From NCBI GenBank assembly GCA_963578705.1, contig CAUZDT010000037.1, positions 1 to 11,370 of the forward strand: a stretch of 11,370 bases of DNA. The letters run 5' to 3'. The DNA comes from UBA8886 sp963578705. Its GTDB lineage: Archaea > Thermoplasmatota > Poseidoniia > MGIII > CG-Epi1. The position numbers were made by a program, and so were the translations under genes. The notes beneath the pieces were generated by a model. The model searched no databases. It was not told the origin of the DNA and saw only the letters and a list, made by a program, of their open reading frames with translations. Of this stretch, positions 1 through 6,589 are shown piece by piece. Numbering within the stretch: the first letter of the stretch is position 1; each line of letters begins with the position of its first letter.

Positions 1-58
1 CCAGCATCACCGGGATGGTGAAAGCCAGCCTCCGCAGCACGTATTGCCACAGCTTCAC
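1..58 (-). CDS. Probable dipeptide/oligopeptide ABC transporter permease (DppB/OppB type), N-terminal fragment
   Basis: Only the first 19 codons are in the window; the gene runs off the left edge. Reading leftward from a GTG at 58-56, the peptide is MKLWQYVLRRLAFTIPVML. This resembles the usual start of DppB/OppB permeases: a short basic segment with paired arginines, then the first hydrophobic helix ending in an IPV motif. An in-frame TAG at 82-80 leaves this GTG as the best start, because no ATG, GTG or TTG lies between them. The gene begins 32 bases after the stop of a peptide-type substrate-binding protein on the same strand, which is the normal order in these operons. In the family this protein forms half of the membrane channel for imported peptides. 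The identification rests on 19 residues plus context, so it is probable rather than certain. Confidence 0.62.
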   Translation of the reverse strand, partial: MKLWQYVLRRLAFTIPVML

Positions 59-80
59 GGCAGCGGCAGGCAGCCGCCGC

Positions 81-87
81 TAAAAAC
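81..87 (-). promoter_or_regulatory. Possible TATA-like box or T-run between binding-protein and permease genes
   Basis: On the minus strand a TTTTTAG stretch (T-run at 86-82) lies just after the stop of the binding-protein gene. Its centre is about 26 bases before the permease GTG, the spacing expected of an archaeal TATA box for a leaderless transcript. It could equally be a short T-rich termination signal for the upstream transcript. A small inverted repeat (GCGGC, five-base loop, GCCGC) follows it. The sequence alone cannot separate these readings. Confidence 0.3.
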
Positions 88-90
88 CGC

Positions 91-2418
91 TCAGCCCTTG
101 CTCAGCGAGTAGTAGTAGGTGCCGCCATACATCGGATTGTAGTACCACCCTTGCACCCAGTCGCGCTCGACGTGGAAGGTGATGCTCTGATGGGTCCAGA
201 TGTAAATTGCCTCATCGTGCTCCAGGTCGATAATGTCGGCGTAGAGCTGGATGCGCGTTGCGTCATCAGTCTCGCGCGCGGCGTCCATGATGAGCTGGTC
301 CAGCTCATCGTTCTGGTAGGAGAGGTAGTACGGGAAGTGGCCGTTGCTGTGCAGGAACGGCTGGACGTAGTCGTGCGGGTCGGCGTAGTCGGGCGCCCAG
401 CCGAGGAAGAATAGCGGCATCTCGGACTGGATGAACTTGTCGAGGTAGTCGGGCCACTCGAGTCCCTGCACCACCAGGTCGAACTTGGCGTTGAGCGACT
501 CGATGTTGTTCTCGAGCATCAGCAGCCCGTTCTCACGCGCGGTGTTGCCCGAGTTGTAGTAGACTGTCAGCGTGAAGCCGGTGTCCCAGACGCCAGCTTC
601 CTTGAAATAGTATTCAGCCTGCTCGAGGTCGAGCTCGTATTCCGGGCCGTATTCATTGTAGCCAAGCATCCCGGCCGGGATTGGTCCCTTCGGCTTGAGC
701 GCGTGGTCGTCCAGCTCATCGGTGATGAACTGCTGGTAGGGGAACGAGTAGCAGAACGCCTTGCGAACGTTGATGTCGGCGAAGAATTCGGACGAGGGGG
801 CGGTCTCCGCCCAGTTCTGGATGTCCTGATTAAAACCGATGAAACCCATGCTGAAGCTGCCCTGACCTTCCAAGATGCGGATGCCATCCTTGCCGTCAAT
901 CTTGTCGCGGTCGGCAATCGGGACGTACGCAAAGTCGGCGTCGCCCGCGAGCAGCTCCAGGATGCGCGAATCCTTGTCGTTGTTCTTCTTCATGTAGACT
1001 GTCTTGATGAAACCGTCCGGGTAGCCCTGTGCCTTGCGCTCGGCGGTCGACCAGCCGCCCCAGTAGTCGGGGTGGTATTCCATCAGCACATACTGGTCGG
1101 GAACCCACTTGACGAACTTGTATGGTCCGGTGCCCATGGTATCGCGCTCGATGTTTTCGCACGGGACTCCCTCGATTGGGGCACCGCAGCCCCGGGAGGC
1201 AACCCAGTTCTGCGAGAGGATGGCGGCGGCGTTGTAGGCCATAATCGAGAGGAAGCGCGGTGCCGATTCGGTCAGCGTGAACTGGACCGTATACTGGTCA
1301 ATCTTCTGGACGCCGCTCTCGTTCAGGATTTCGGCGTACATCCAGGCCGGGCCGTCGGGGAGGTTCATCACCAACAGCCGCTTTATCGAGAAGACGACGT
1401 CGTCGGCCGTCAGCGTTGAGCCGTCGTGGAATTTTACGTTCTGGCGAATATTGAAAGTGTAGGTGAGTCCATCAGGCGATATACCGCCGTTGGCCTGCGT
1501 CGGGACCACGGTCGCCAGCATCGGCTTCAGCTTGTCGGTCCGCTCGCGCTCGTACCAGATTAGCGTCTCATAGGCGTTCATGATGACCGCCCCCGAGGCG
1601 GTGTCGTAGGCGTGCGCCGGGTCCAATTCCTGCGGGTCACCGATTGAGACCGTCGTAAACGTGTCGGGATTCTTCACCTCTCTCGAGGCTGGTTCATCAC
1701 GAATAACTCTTATTGTGTAAACAGTAGTGGCTGTGAGGCCGTTTTCGGCCGAAACCGTCAATGTAACTGGATAATTACCTGTCGTACTATCGCCTGTCAA
1801 ACCGCCACCACCACCAAAAGTATGACTAGTGTCGGCTCCAACACCTGACTCTCCATCGCCAAAATCCCACTGCCAACCGGTAATCAGGTCATTGGATGTG
1901 ACACAATCCGTTTTTCCGGTCTCACCGTCGGTTTCGCAAGACCATGCCCAAGATGCAGCTCCAGAGAAAAGGACCTCACTACCCGTCTCTACGACAGAAG
2001 CCGAGACGGAAATAATCGCTGACGGCGGTGACGAGTCGGAAGCGCTGGTCTCAAGCGGAAGGACTGTAATGTAAGCGAGATGGTGGTTATTGTTACCCAC
2101 TGCACCTTTGTCGTCAGTGACTGCCAAAGCTATTGTATATTCTCCGGATTGGAAGTACTTATGTGTCACCATCTGACCACTTCCGGTCTCACCGTCACCA
2201 AAATTCCAGTTCCAATAACGGATTTCACCATCCTCATCAAATGAATATGAGCCGTCAAATTGAATCGTGTCACCGACATTGACGATATTCGTGCCGCCCG
2301 TAAGCGTGACGACCGACTGCGGGTTCTGGTTGGAACCTATGCCGCCGCCGGTGCCGAGGCAACCGGTGAGGAACAGCATCGTGACCATGATTGCTGCGAA
2401 GGGTTTTCGTTCGTACAT
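91..2418 (-). CDS. PKD-domain ABC transporter substrate-binding lipoprotein (SBP_bac_5, peptide type)
   Basis: Encodes 775 residues. Residues 1-20 form a lipoprotein signal: basic start, hydrophobic stretch, lipobox LTGC with the lipidated Cys at 20, then a Gly-rich linker. Two PKD domains follow, at about 36-118 (core WNWNFGDGE) and 131-240 (core WQWDFGDGE); the second carries a loop with Cys161 and Cys172 that may form a disulfide. From about 249 to the end is a family 5 extracellular solute-binding domain, recognisable by LDPAHAYD, FNIRQNVKFHDGS, MGTGPYKFVKW and a late WAPDYADP. Family members capture peptides, or sometimes nickel or other ligands, outside the cell and deliver them to a DppBC-type permease, whose gene seems to follow. 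I chose the ATG at 2418-2416 over the upstream in-frame ATG at 2445 because it places the lipobox correctly and overlaps the preceding stop as TAATG. The fusion to PKD domains is unusual for this family, and that segment has lower GC than the binding domain. Confidence 0.93.
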   Translation of the reverse strand: MYERKPFAAIMVTMLFLTGCLGTGGGIGSNQNPQSVVTLTGGTNIVNVGDTIQFDGSYSFDEDGEIRYWNWNFGDGETGSGQMVTHKYFQSGEYTIALAVTDDKGAVGNNNHHLAYITVLPLETSASDSSPPSAIISVSASVVETGSEVLFSGAASWAWSCETDGETGKTDCVTSNDLITGWQWDFGDGESGVGADTSHTFGGGGGLTGDSTTGNYPVTLTVSAENGLTATTVYTIRVIRDEPASREVKNPDTFTTVSIGDPQELDPAHAYDTASGAVIMNAYETLIWYERERTDKLKPMLATVVPTQANGGISPDGLTYTFNIRQNVKFHDGSTLTADDVVFSIKRLLVMNLPDGPAWMYAEILNESGVQKIDQYTVQFTLTESAPRFLSIMAYNAAAILSQNWVASRGCGAPIEGVPCENIERDTMGTGPYKFVKWVPDQYVLMEYHPDYWGGWSTAERKAQGYPDGFIKTVYMKKNNDKDSRILELLAGDADFAYVPIADRDKIDGKDGIRILEGQGSFSMGFIGFNQDIQNWAETAPSSEFFADINVRKAFCYSFPYQQFITDELDDHALKPKGPIPAGMLGYNEYGPEYELDLEQAEYYFKEAGVWDTGFTLTVYYNSGNTARENGLLMLENNIESLNAKFDLVVQGLEWPDYLDKFIQSEMPLFFLGWAPDYADPHDYVQPFLHSNGHFPYYLSYQNDELDQLIMDAARETDDATRIQLYADIIDLEHDEAIYIWTHQSITFHVERDWVQGWYYNPMYGGTYYYSLSKG

Positions 2419-3170
2419 TATCTCACTACCATCCCCGCCTGGCACGCTGGACAGGTGATGTTCAGCGGACGCGTCGGGTCGTTAATCTGGAGCCCGGCCT
2501 GGCAGGCGGGGCACTGGATAGTAACCGGCTGCGCGACCGGGGCTGCCGCAGTCACGGCTGCGGCAGCCATCGCCGGAGCGGCAGGTGTCATCGCGGGCGG
2601 TGCAGCCATGGGCACAGCCGCGGGCGCAACGGGCGCGTCCCAGTCATCTTCCGGGGCGCCGCCACCGCGCCAAGAATTGAAGCCGCCGAAGGCGACGAAC
2701 CCGAGACCGAGCGCCACGAGTCCCGCGAACGCCAGCTCGGTCGTCGACGAGTAGCGCGGCGCAATCGCGTCGGCCGGCAGCGCCTCGGCGCTGGTCTCGT
2801 AGCCGGCAGGCGTCTCGCCCGAGCCGAGCTGGGCGACCTCGAAGATAATCACGATCTTGTCGTCGGGCCCGAAGTCGGCGAGCAAATCGCCGTTGAAACG
2901 GAACGCGATGTCGGTATCCGCAGCGCCGATACTCGCGAGCCAGACGCGGGTCTGCCCTTCGTCAAGCTGGATGCGGGCGATCGTGTCGACGATGGTGACA
3001 CTGTCGCCCACGTCGTAGTCGTTGAAGGTCTCGATGTCACCCGAGCTGCTGATTTGCGCCACGAACTCCCCGCCGTCCGACGCGAGCATCCCAGGGAAAA
3101 TCAGGAACTCACCCAGCAGCCCCAGCACCAGTAGCAGGGCGCCTCCAACCAGCAGCGGTCGCGCAACCAT
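2418..3170 (-). CDS. Two-helix membrane protein with external beta-rich (OB-like) domain and C-terminal zinc ribbon
   Basis: Encodes 250 residues; I do not recognise a named family. Residues 6-28 form a hydrophobic helix or uncleaved signal. Residues 30-140 are a soluble region that looks beta-rich, with VGDSVTIVDTIARIQL and, near 90-112, FNGDLLADFGPDDKIVII. That pattern is reminiscent of OB folds such as CcmE, but I see no heme-binding His motif, so this is weak inference. Residues 144-164 form a second helix. A linker rich in Ala, Pro and Met (172-215) follows, then a zinc ribbon CPAC-X16-CPAC (Cys 220, 223, 240, 243). The likely topology has both ends in the cytoplasm and the 30-140 domain outside. 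The ATG at 3170 is preferred: the frame upstream of it is Arg/Ala-rich antisense-like sequence overlapping the MFS gene, and a TATA-like box sits 26 bases before it. Its TAA overlaps the ATG of the binding-protein gene, suggesting translational coupling and a role linked to that transporter. Confidence 0.82.
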   Translation of the reverse strand: MVARPLLVGGALLLVLGLLGEFLIFPGMLASDGGEFVAQISSSGDIETFNDYDVGDSVTIVDTIARIQLDEGQTRVWLASIGAADTDIAFRFNGDLLADFGPDDKIVIIFEVAQLGSGETPAGYETSAEALPADAIAPRYSSTTELAFAGLVALGLGFVAFGGFNSWRGGGAPEDDWDAPVAPAAVPMAAPPAMTPAAPAMAAAAVTAAAPVAQPVTIQCPACQAGLQINDPTRPLNITCPACQAGMVVR

Positions 3171-3192
3171 CCCCCCGCGAGATTCAAAAGCG

Positions 3193-3199
3193 ATATAAG
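3193..3199 (-). promoter_or_regulatory. Putative archaeal TATA box for the 2418-3170 operon
   Basis: The minus strand reads CTTATAT here, centred about 26 bases before the ATG at 3170, with a purine-containing CAGG just upstream that could act as a BRE. Transcription would begin at or next to the start codon, giving a leaderless mRNA; the G-run before the ATG is not a Shine-Dalgarno sequence. The box lies in the 85-base gap after the MFS gene and would drive the zinc-ribbon protein, binding protein and permease together. Confidence 0.55.
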
Positions 3200-3255
3200 C
3201 CTGCGGTCGCCGGTCCCGGTTACCACCCACGTCATCGGGAAATCGCCGTGTGGGA

Positions 3256-4506
3256 CTACCCGTTCCCGGCGTCCGGCCGGCCGCCCCGCGCGAGGAACAG
3301 CAGCGAGCAGGCCAGCCCCAGCACGCCCGCCGGCCACCACGGGCTGACGCTGCCAGCCACGACCGCCGCGTCGACAGCGTAGCCGAGCAGCGGTGCCACG
3401 ACCATCGTGGCGCCGCGCCGCGCCTGGCTCTCGATGGAGAGCAGTGAGGCGCCCTGCACCGCGCCCCCCTGCGCGTCGAAGCGGCTGACCAGCAGCGGCC
3501 GCCAGACATTGTGCAGCACGTGCAGCGCGACGAACGCCAGCACGCTGCCGGTGAGCGCGCCGGTCCAGCCCGCCAGCGCCAGCCCGCCGAAGGCCGCAGC
3601 AGCCCCGCCCCAGAGCCAGCGCGTGGCGCGCTCTTCGCCCCCGGCGGCGGCGCTGACGCGGTGTGAGCGGCGGCTCGCGGCGCCGCTGAGCAGGTGCAGC
3701 ACAAAGTAGACCGCGCCAACGAGCAGCGCAGTGCGTTGCGTTGCGGACCAGTCTCCGGCAACGAGCGCGGTCGCCGTGAGCGAGAGCGCCAGCGCCGCCA
3801 GCACCGGCTGCAGGTAGTCCCGCGTCGCGGCGAAGACGCCGTCGAAGCCCATCGACTCGAGGAATAGCCGGCGCAGACGCGGCCGCCGCACCGACTCGGA
3901 AAGCGTGCGGCCGGCGTGGCGCATCACTTCCGCTAGCGACGCCGGGCGACCGCCCGTTTCGTCGAGGGTGGCCGGGTAGCCCATGAAATTGACGACGTTG
4001 ATAGCGTAGGGAATGATGGCCGCCAGAAAAATCCACTCGTAGCTGTCCGAGAAGAGCACAATGCCCGCGGCGATTAGCACCGAGACCGCCGAGCCATACT
4101 TGCTCCACGAGCGCGTGTAGCCGTAGACCCGCACCCGCTCGCCTTCGCGACCCGCACTGCGCAGCCAGGCGAATATCATCGCCTTGTGGGTGCCGCTGCG
4201 GAACGCTTCGCCAACGCCGTAAAGCACCATCCCGAGGTAGAGCAACCCCGGCTCGGTCGCGAAGCCAAAGGCGGCGAACGCGACGATATAGGCGACGAAG
4301 GAGAAAATCATCGAGAGCCGCCGGCCGTAGATGTCGGCGACCGCGCCGGAGGGGATTTCGAGCAGGCTCGTGGTGAGTTCCCGCACGGCAATCAGCAGCC
4401 CGATTTCAGTGAAGTCGAGCCCTTTCTCAAGGAAGGCGAGGAACAGGAACGGCTCGAAGTAGCGCTGGTTCTTGAGGAAGCCGTAGAGGCTAAAACGGAA
4501 GAGCAT
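3256..4506 (-). CDS. Major facilitator superfamily (MFS) transporter
   Basis: Encodes 416 residues, a normal MFS length, with about 12 hydrophobic segments. The N-terminal half is the more typical: helix 1 is preceded by a short cytoplasmic start, and the loop after helix 2 carries signature motif A (GAVADIYGRR, residues 54-63: Gly54, Asp58, Gly61, Arg62, Arg63). A late segment, SLLSIESQARRGATMV followed by APLLGYAVD, matches the pattern in helices 10-11 of many drug/proton antiporter-like members. Such proteins move small solutes across the cytoplasmic membrane using ion gradients; the substrate cannot be read from sequence. The start at 4506 gives a complete first helix, with no alternative in-frame start immediately upstream. 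It is followed after 85 bases by a gene with its own promoter, so it is probably a single-gene unit. The C-terminal half is very rich in Ala, Gly and Arg, reflecting high GC. Confidence 0.9.
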   Translation of the reverse strand: MLFRFSLYGFLKNQRYFEPFLFLAFLEKGLDFTEIGLLIAVRELTTSLLEIPSGAVADIYGRRLSMIFSFVAYIVAFAAFGFATEPGLLYLGMVLYGVGEAFRSGTHKAMIFAWLRSAGREGERVRVYGYTRSWSKYGSAVSVLIAAGIVLFSDSYEWIFLAAIIPYAINVVNFMGYPATLDETGGRPASLAEVMRHAGRTLSESVRRPRLRRLFLESMGFDGVFAATRDYLQPVLAALALSLTATALVAGDWSATQRTALLVGAVYFVLHLLSGAASRRSHRVSAAAGGEERATRWLWGGAAAAFGGLALAGWTGALTGSVLAFVALHVLHNVWRPLLVSRFDAQGGAVQGASLLSIESQARRGATMVVAPLLGYAVDAAVVAGSVSPWWPAGVLGLACSLLFLARGGRPDAGNG

Positions 4507-4519
4507 GCGTGGACACCGC

Positions 4520-4535
4520 CGGAGAAACGGCTCCG
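4520..4535. repeat. Short inverted repeat upstream of the MFS gene
   Basis: CGGAG (4520-4524) and CTCCG (4531-4535) are perfect inverted copies separated by six bases. CGGAG recurs twice more on the plus strand at about 4551-4560. The repeat lies between the MFS start codon and its weak TATA-like element, so it could be a small operator or an RNA hairpin in a short leader. In GC-rich intergenic DNA such short repeats can also arise by chance. Confidence 0.3.
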
Positions 4536-4544
4536 CTATTAGTA
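4536..4544 (-). promoter_or_regulatory. Weak TATA-like element for the MFS gene
   Basis: The minus strand reads TACTAATAG here, the only AT-rich run in the 63-base gap before the MFS gene. Its centre is about 34 bases before the ATG at 4506, which would give a leader of roughly eight bases if transcription starts about 26 bases downstream. The match to an archaeal TATA box is poor, so the call is tentative. Confidence 0.3.
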
Positions 4545-4569
4545 GCCGCCCGGAGACGGAGCTACGAAA

Positions 4570-6486
4570 CTACGGTTCCCTTTCCACCAAGTCGGAGCCT
4601 TCGTAATCCACGTCGTTCACTAGGCCTGAATTAACTGTTACGAAAATGGTGGCGTTGCCGGTTCGCTCGAATTCGCTCACCGCCAGCTTCAGTTCGCGCC
4701 ACTCGTTGGCGCCGTCGTTGATGGCGCCACCCGCAAGGTCGTCCTCAGTGATAACGTAAGTTGCGGAACCGGCGGTCACGACACACTCCTCTTCCTCGCA
4801 GTAGCCGTTCTCGAGCCGCCACTCGACCCAGTCGTAGCTGAGGTTCGCCTGCGCCTCGCCCCAGGCGCGGGATTTGTATTTCGTGAGGGCAGACTCGAGG
4901 CTGTTTTCAAGGACGGGCGTTTGCGTATACTCCTCCGCATCAAGCAACGCGAATTTCTGGATTGAGAAGCCGCTGTAGAGCGGAAAGATGTAGGCGTCCC
5001 GCACGGCGCCGGAATCTGTCATAATCGGGTAGAGGTAGCCCTCGTCAATCCGCAGCTGGCTGAAACCCTCGGCACCGCTGGCGAGGTATGCGTAGACCTG
5101 TTCCTCGGCAGTGTAAAGGTTGGCGAGCGACTTCGCCTCGCGGTTGTGGTACACCGCTTCTCCGGAGCGGGTATCTATCAGGATGTAGCCTGCTAGCACG
5201 TTCGAGCTGAGCTGGTTCATTGGAATATACCAGTAGGTCTGCCCATTGAGCACGATGAAGCGCGCCGAGTCGGACGGATAGGAGAGGTGTGTCTTCGTGA
5301 AAGTGTGGTAGAGGATGCCCTCGCGCCATTCACCCCACAGGCGGGCCCAGTCCTCGACGTAGTAGTCGGGAAAGACTACCTCCAGCCAGGCCGGGATTTC
5401 CGGGTCGTCTACATCGTAGACCACATGGTCATCGATGTCGCGAGCGTTGATTATCAGAATTTTCTCCAGCGTCACGACGTCCCTGATGACGCCGCGCTGG
5501 CCGAGGTAGACAATCCAGAATGGATTATGTTCGTCGTCGATGTCGAAGCGCACCTGCACCTTGACCAGTTCCAGTGCGTATTCATCGAACAGGATCTGGT
5601 CAATCCGGTTTGCCCAGCTAATCTGCGAGACGTGGACCGCGAAACCCTCGTCCGAACTCCGGACCGGATCGAAGCCTTCGCTCGACATGTTGGCAGGGTC
5701 GTTGGTGACTGTCACGTAGAACGGCACCTGTTTGCCCCCGGCCCATTTCCAGGCCTCGAACTTGGGCGCGTTGACCCAGACGAATTCGCCGTTGACCAGC
5801 GTGGGTGCGGTGTATTCCATCATCTCCCATTCATTTGTGTTCAGCGAGGAGGCAGCATCGCCGTACGAACGCTCCAGATATTGCGTGGCGAGGTACCAGG
5901 AAATGACGCGCACCTCGTTGGGGTCGGTCAGGTAGTTTGCGGGCGCAGCGGTGTTGTCGGCGCTCTCGTTCAGGTCCTTGAACAGCGGGTTGAATTCGAG
6001 GTTGCCCCTCAGTGGGGTGATGTTGGAGCCGACGAGCAGGAGGATAATGCCGATTACGACGAACGGGCGGACCCCGACGTATTTCAGCACTTTGCGATTC
6101 GCGGAGCCGCGCGCTGTTGAGGGGTAGACCATGCTGTCCGGGCCCCTGCCACAGATATACCCGACCATGATGTAGCGAGTTACGGTTCCCACCCCCAGGA
6201 AAACGATTGAGAGCGACAGGATTCCCAGGATGGAGCCAGTCCAGTTCGCAAAGGTAAAGTCCTGGAATACCGCCCAGCCGACCAGCGCTACCGCCCAGAA
6301 TATGCCACTGGCGAGCGGAAAAAGGATGAAGCCGCTGACGCTGACAAAGCGGGCGTTTCGGAAGAATTCGGGAAGGTCAGAAAAGTCAGATCTGATTTTC
6401 GTGACACCGAACCTAGCCCGATCGTAACCGACAGGCATCAGACAGACGCAGAGCCAGAGCAGGAACCAGACCAGGTATTGCGACAT
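4570..6486 (-). CDS. Unrecognised polytopic membrane protein with large external domain
   Basis: Encodes 638 residues; I do not recognise the family. Four hydrophobic helices are visible at about 4-20, 48-74, 84-111 and 139-157, all in the first quarter. Residues 160-638 form one long acidic, aromatic-rich soluble region, predicted to lie outside the cell if the N-terminus is cytoplasmic. Within it, the stretch around 408-450 (QTYWYIPMNQ, then AGYILIDTRSGEAVYH) looks like paired beta strands of a PepSY-like or beta-sandwich unit. Cys563 and Cys568 (CEEEEC) may pair as a disulfide. No catalytic motif stands out. The few-helix plus large external domain plan loosely recalls UPF0182 proteins, but these are longer with more helices and I see no shared motif. 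The ATG at 6486 starts directly before helix 1 and has a good TATA-like box 25 bases upstream. The gene is probably transcribed alone, divergently from ogt. Confidence 0.85.
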   Translation of the reverse strand: MSQYLVWFLLWLCVCLMPVGYDRARFGVTKIRSDFSDLPEFFRNARFVSVSGFILFPLASGIFWAVALVGWAVFQDFTFANWTGSILGILSLSIVFLGVGTVTRYIMVGYICGRGPDSMVYPSTARGSANRKVLKYVGVRPFVVIGIILLLVGSNITPLRGNLEFNPLFKDLNESADNTAAPANYLTDPNEVRVISWYLATQYLERSYGDAASSLNTNEWEMMEYTAPTLVNGEFVWVNAPKFEAWKWAGGKQVPFYVTVTNDPANMSSEGFDPVRSSDEGFAVHVSQISWANRIDQILFDEYALELVKVQVRFDIDDEHNPFWIVYLGQRGVIRDVVTLEKILIINARDIDDHVVYDVDDPEIPAWLEVVFPDYYVEDWARLWGEWREGILYHTFTKTHLSYPSDSARFIVLNGQTYWYIPMNQLSSNVLAGYILIDTRSGEAVYHNREAKSLANLYTAEEQVYAYLASGAEGFSQLRIDEGYLYPIMTDSGAVRDAYIFPLYSGFSIQKFALLDAEEYTQTPVLENSLESALTKYKSRAWGEAQANLSYDWVEWRLENGYCEEEECVVTAGSATYVITEDDLAGGAINDGANEWRELKLAVSEFERTGNATIFVTVNSGLVNDVDYEGSDLVEREP

Positions 6487-6507
6487 GCCGCCCCCCGAGA
6501 AGACGAG

Positions 6508-6514
6508 TATTTAA
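6508..6514 (-). promoter_or_regulatory. Putative TATA box for the 638-residue membrane protein gene
   Basis: The minus strand reads TTAAATA, close to the archaeal TATA consensus, centred 25 bases before the ATG at 6486. A purine-rich CAGAG lies just upstream where a BRE would sit. This spacing predicts a leaderless transcript. Confidence 0.6.
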
Positions 6515-6522
6515 CTCTGTTT

Positions 6523-6534
6523 CAAAAATTTTTG
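6523..6534. promoter_or_regulatory. Perfect 12-base AT palindrome in the divergent promoter region
   Basis: CAAAAATTTTTG is a perfect palindrome lying 9 bases upstream of the TATA-like box of the leftward gene; half of it is repeated directly next to it (TTTTTG at 6535-6540). It stands out as the most AT-rich spot in an otherwise GC-rich neighbourhood. A dimeric regulator could bind here, or it could serve as an upstream promoter or bent-DNA element. No regulator gene lies adjacent. Confidence 0.4.
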
Positions 6535-6540
6535 TTTTTG

Positions 6541-6575
6541 AAAGCGGCCGGTCGAGCAACGCTAAAAAGCGGCCG
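6541..6575 (+). repeat. Direct repeat AAAGCGGCCG, two copies
   Basis: The ten-base sequence AAAGCGGCCG occurs at 6541-6550 and again at 6566-6575, a start-to-start spacing of 25 bases. The second copy overlaps the presumed TATA-like element of ogt. The core CGGCCG is itself palindromic. The arrangement could be a pair of operator sites or the relic of a small duplication that moved promoter sequence. Confidence 0.4.
6562..6569 (+). promoter_or_regulatory. Putative TATA-like box for ogt
   Basis: CTAAAAAG on the plus strand is centred about 24 bases before the ogt ATG at 6590, compatible with a leaderless archaeal transcript. It is the only AT-rich run in the last 45 bases before the gene. The match to consensus is moderate. 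Confidence 0.4.
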
Positions 6576-6589
6576 TATCTCCCCACGCG

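Noticed and set aside
703..1419. 238-codon plus-strand frame
   Set aside because: It is antisense to the well-supported solute-binding domain and shows no recognisable protein features.
2419..2445. Upstream ATG at 2445 as start of the binding protein
   Set aside because: It would add nine residues before the signal sequence and lengthen the overlap with the upstream gene. The ATG at 2418 gives a normal lipoprotein signal and a TAATG junction.
3101..4108. 335-codon minus-strand frame overlapping the MFS and zinc-ribbon genes
   Set aside because: Its translation is Arg/Ala/Gly-rich low-complexity sequence in another frame of the convincing MFS gene.
5287..6120. 277-codon plus-strand frame opposite the unrecognised membrane protein
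   Set aside because: I considered it because the minus-strand protein is itself unassigned. The minus-strand frame is longer, has clear membrane helices, a well-placed start and a TATA-like box; this one has none of these.
6521..6540. AT-rich tract as a transcription terminator or attachment site
   Set aside because: It lies between two divergent starts, where no transcript should end, and I see no flanking repeats, tRNA end or integrase.
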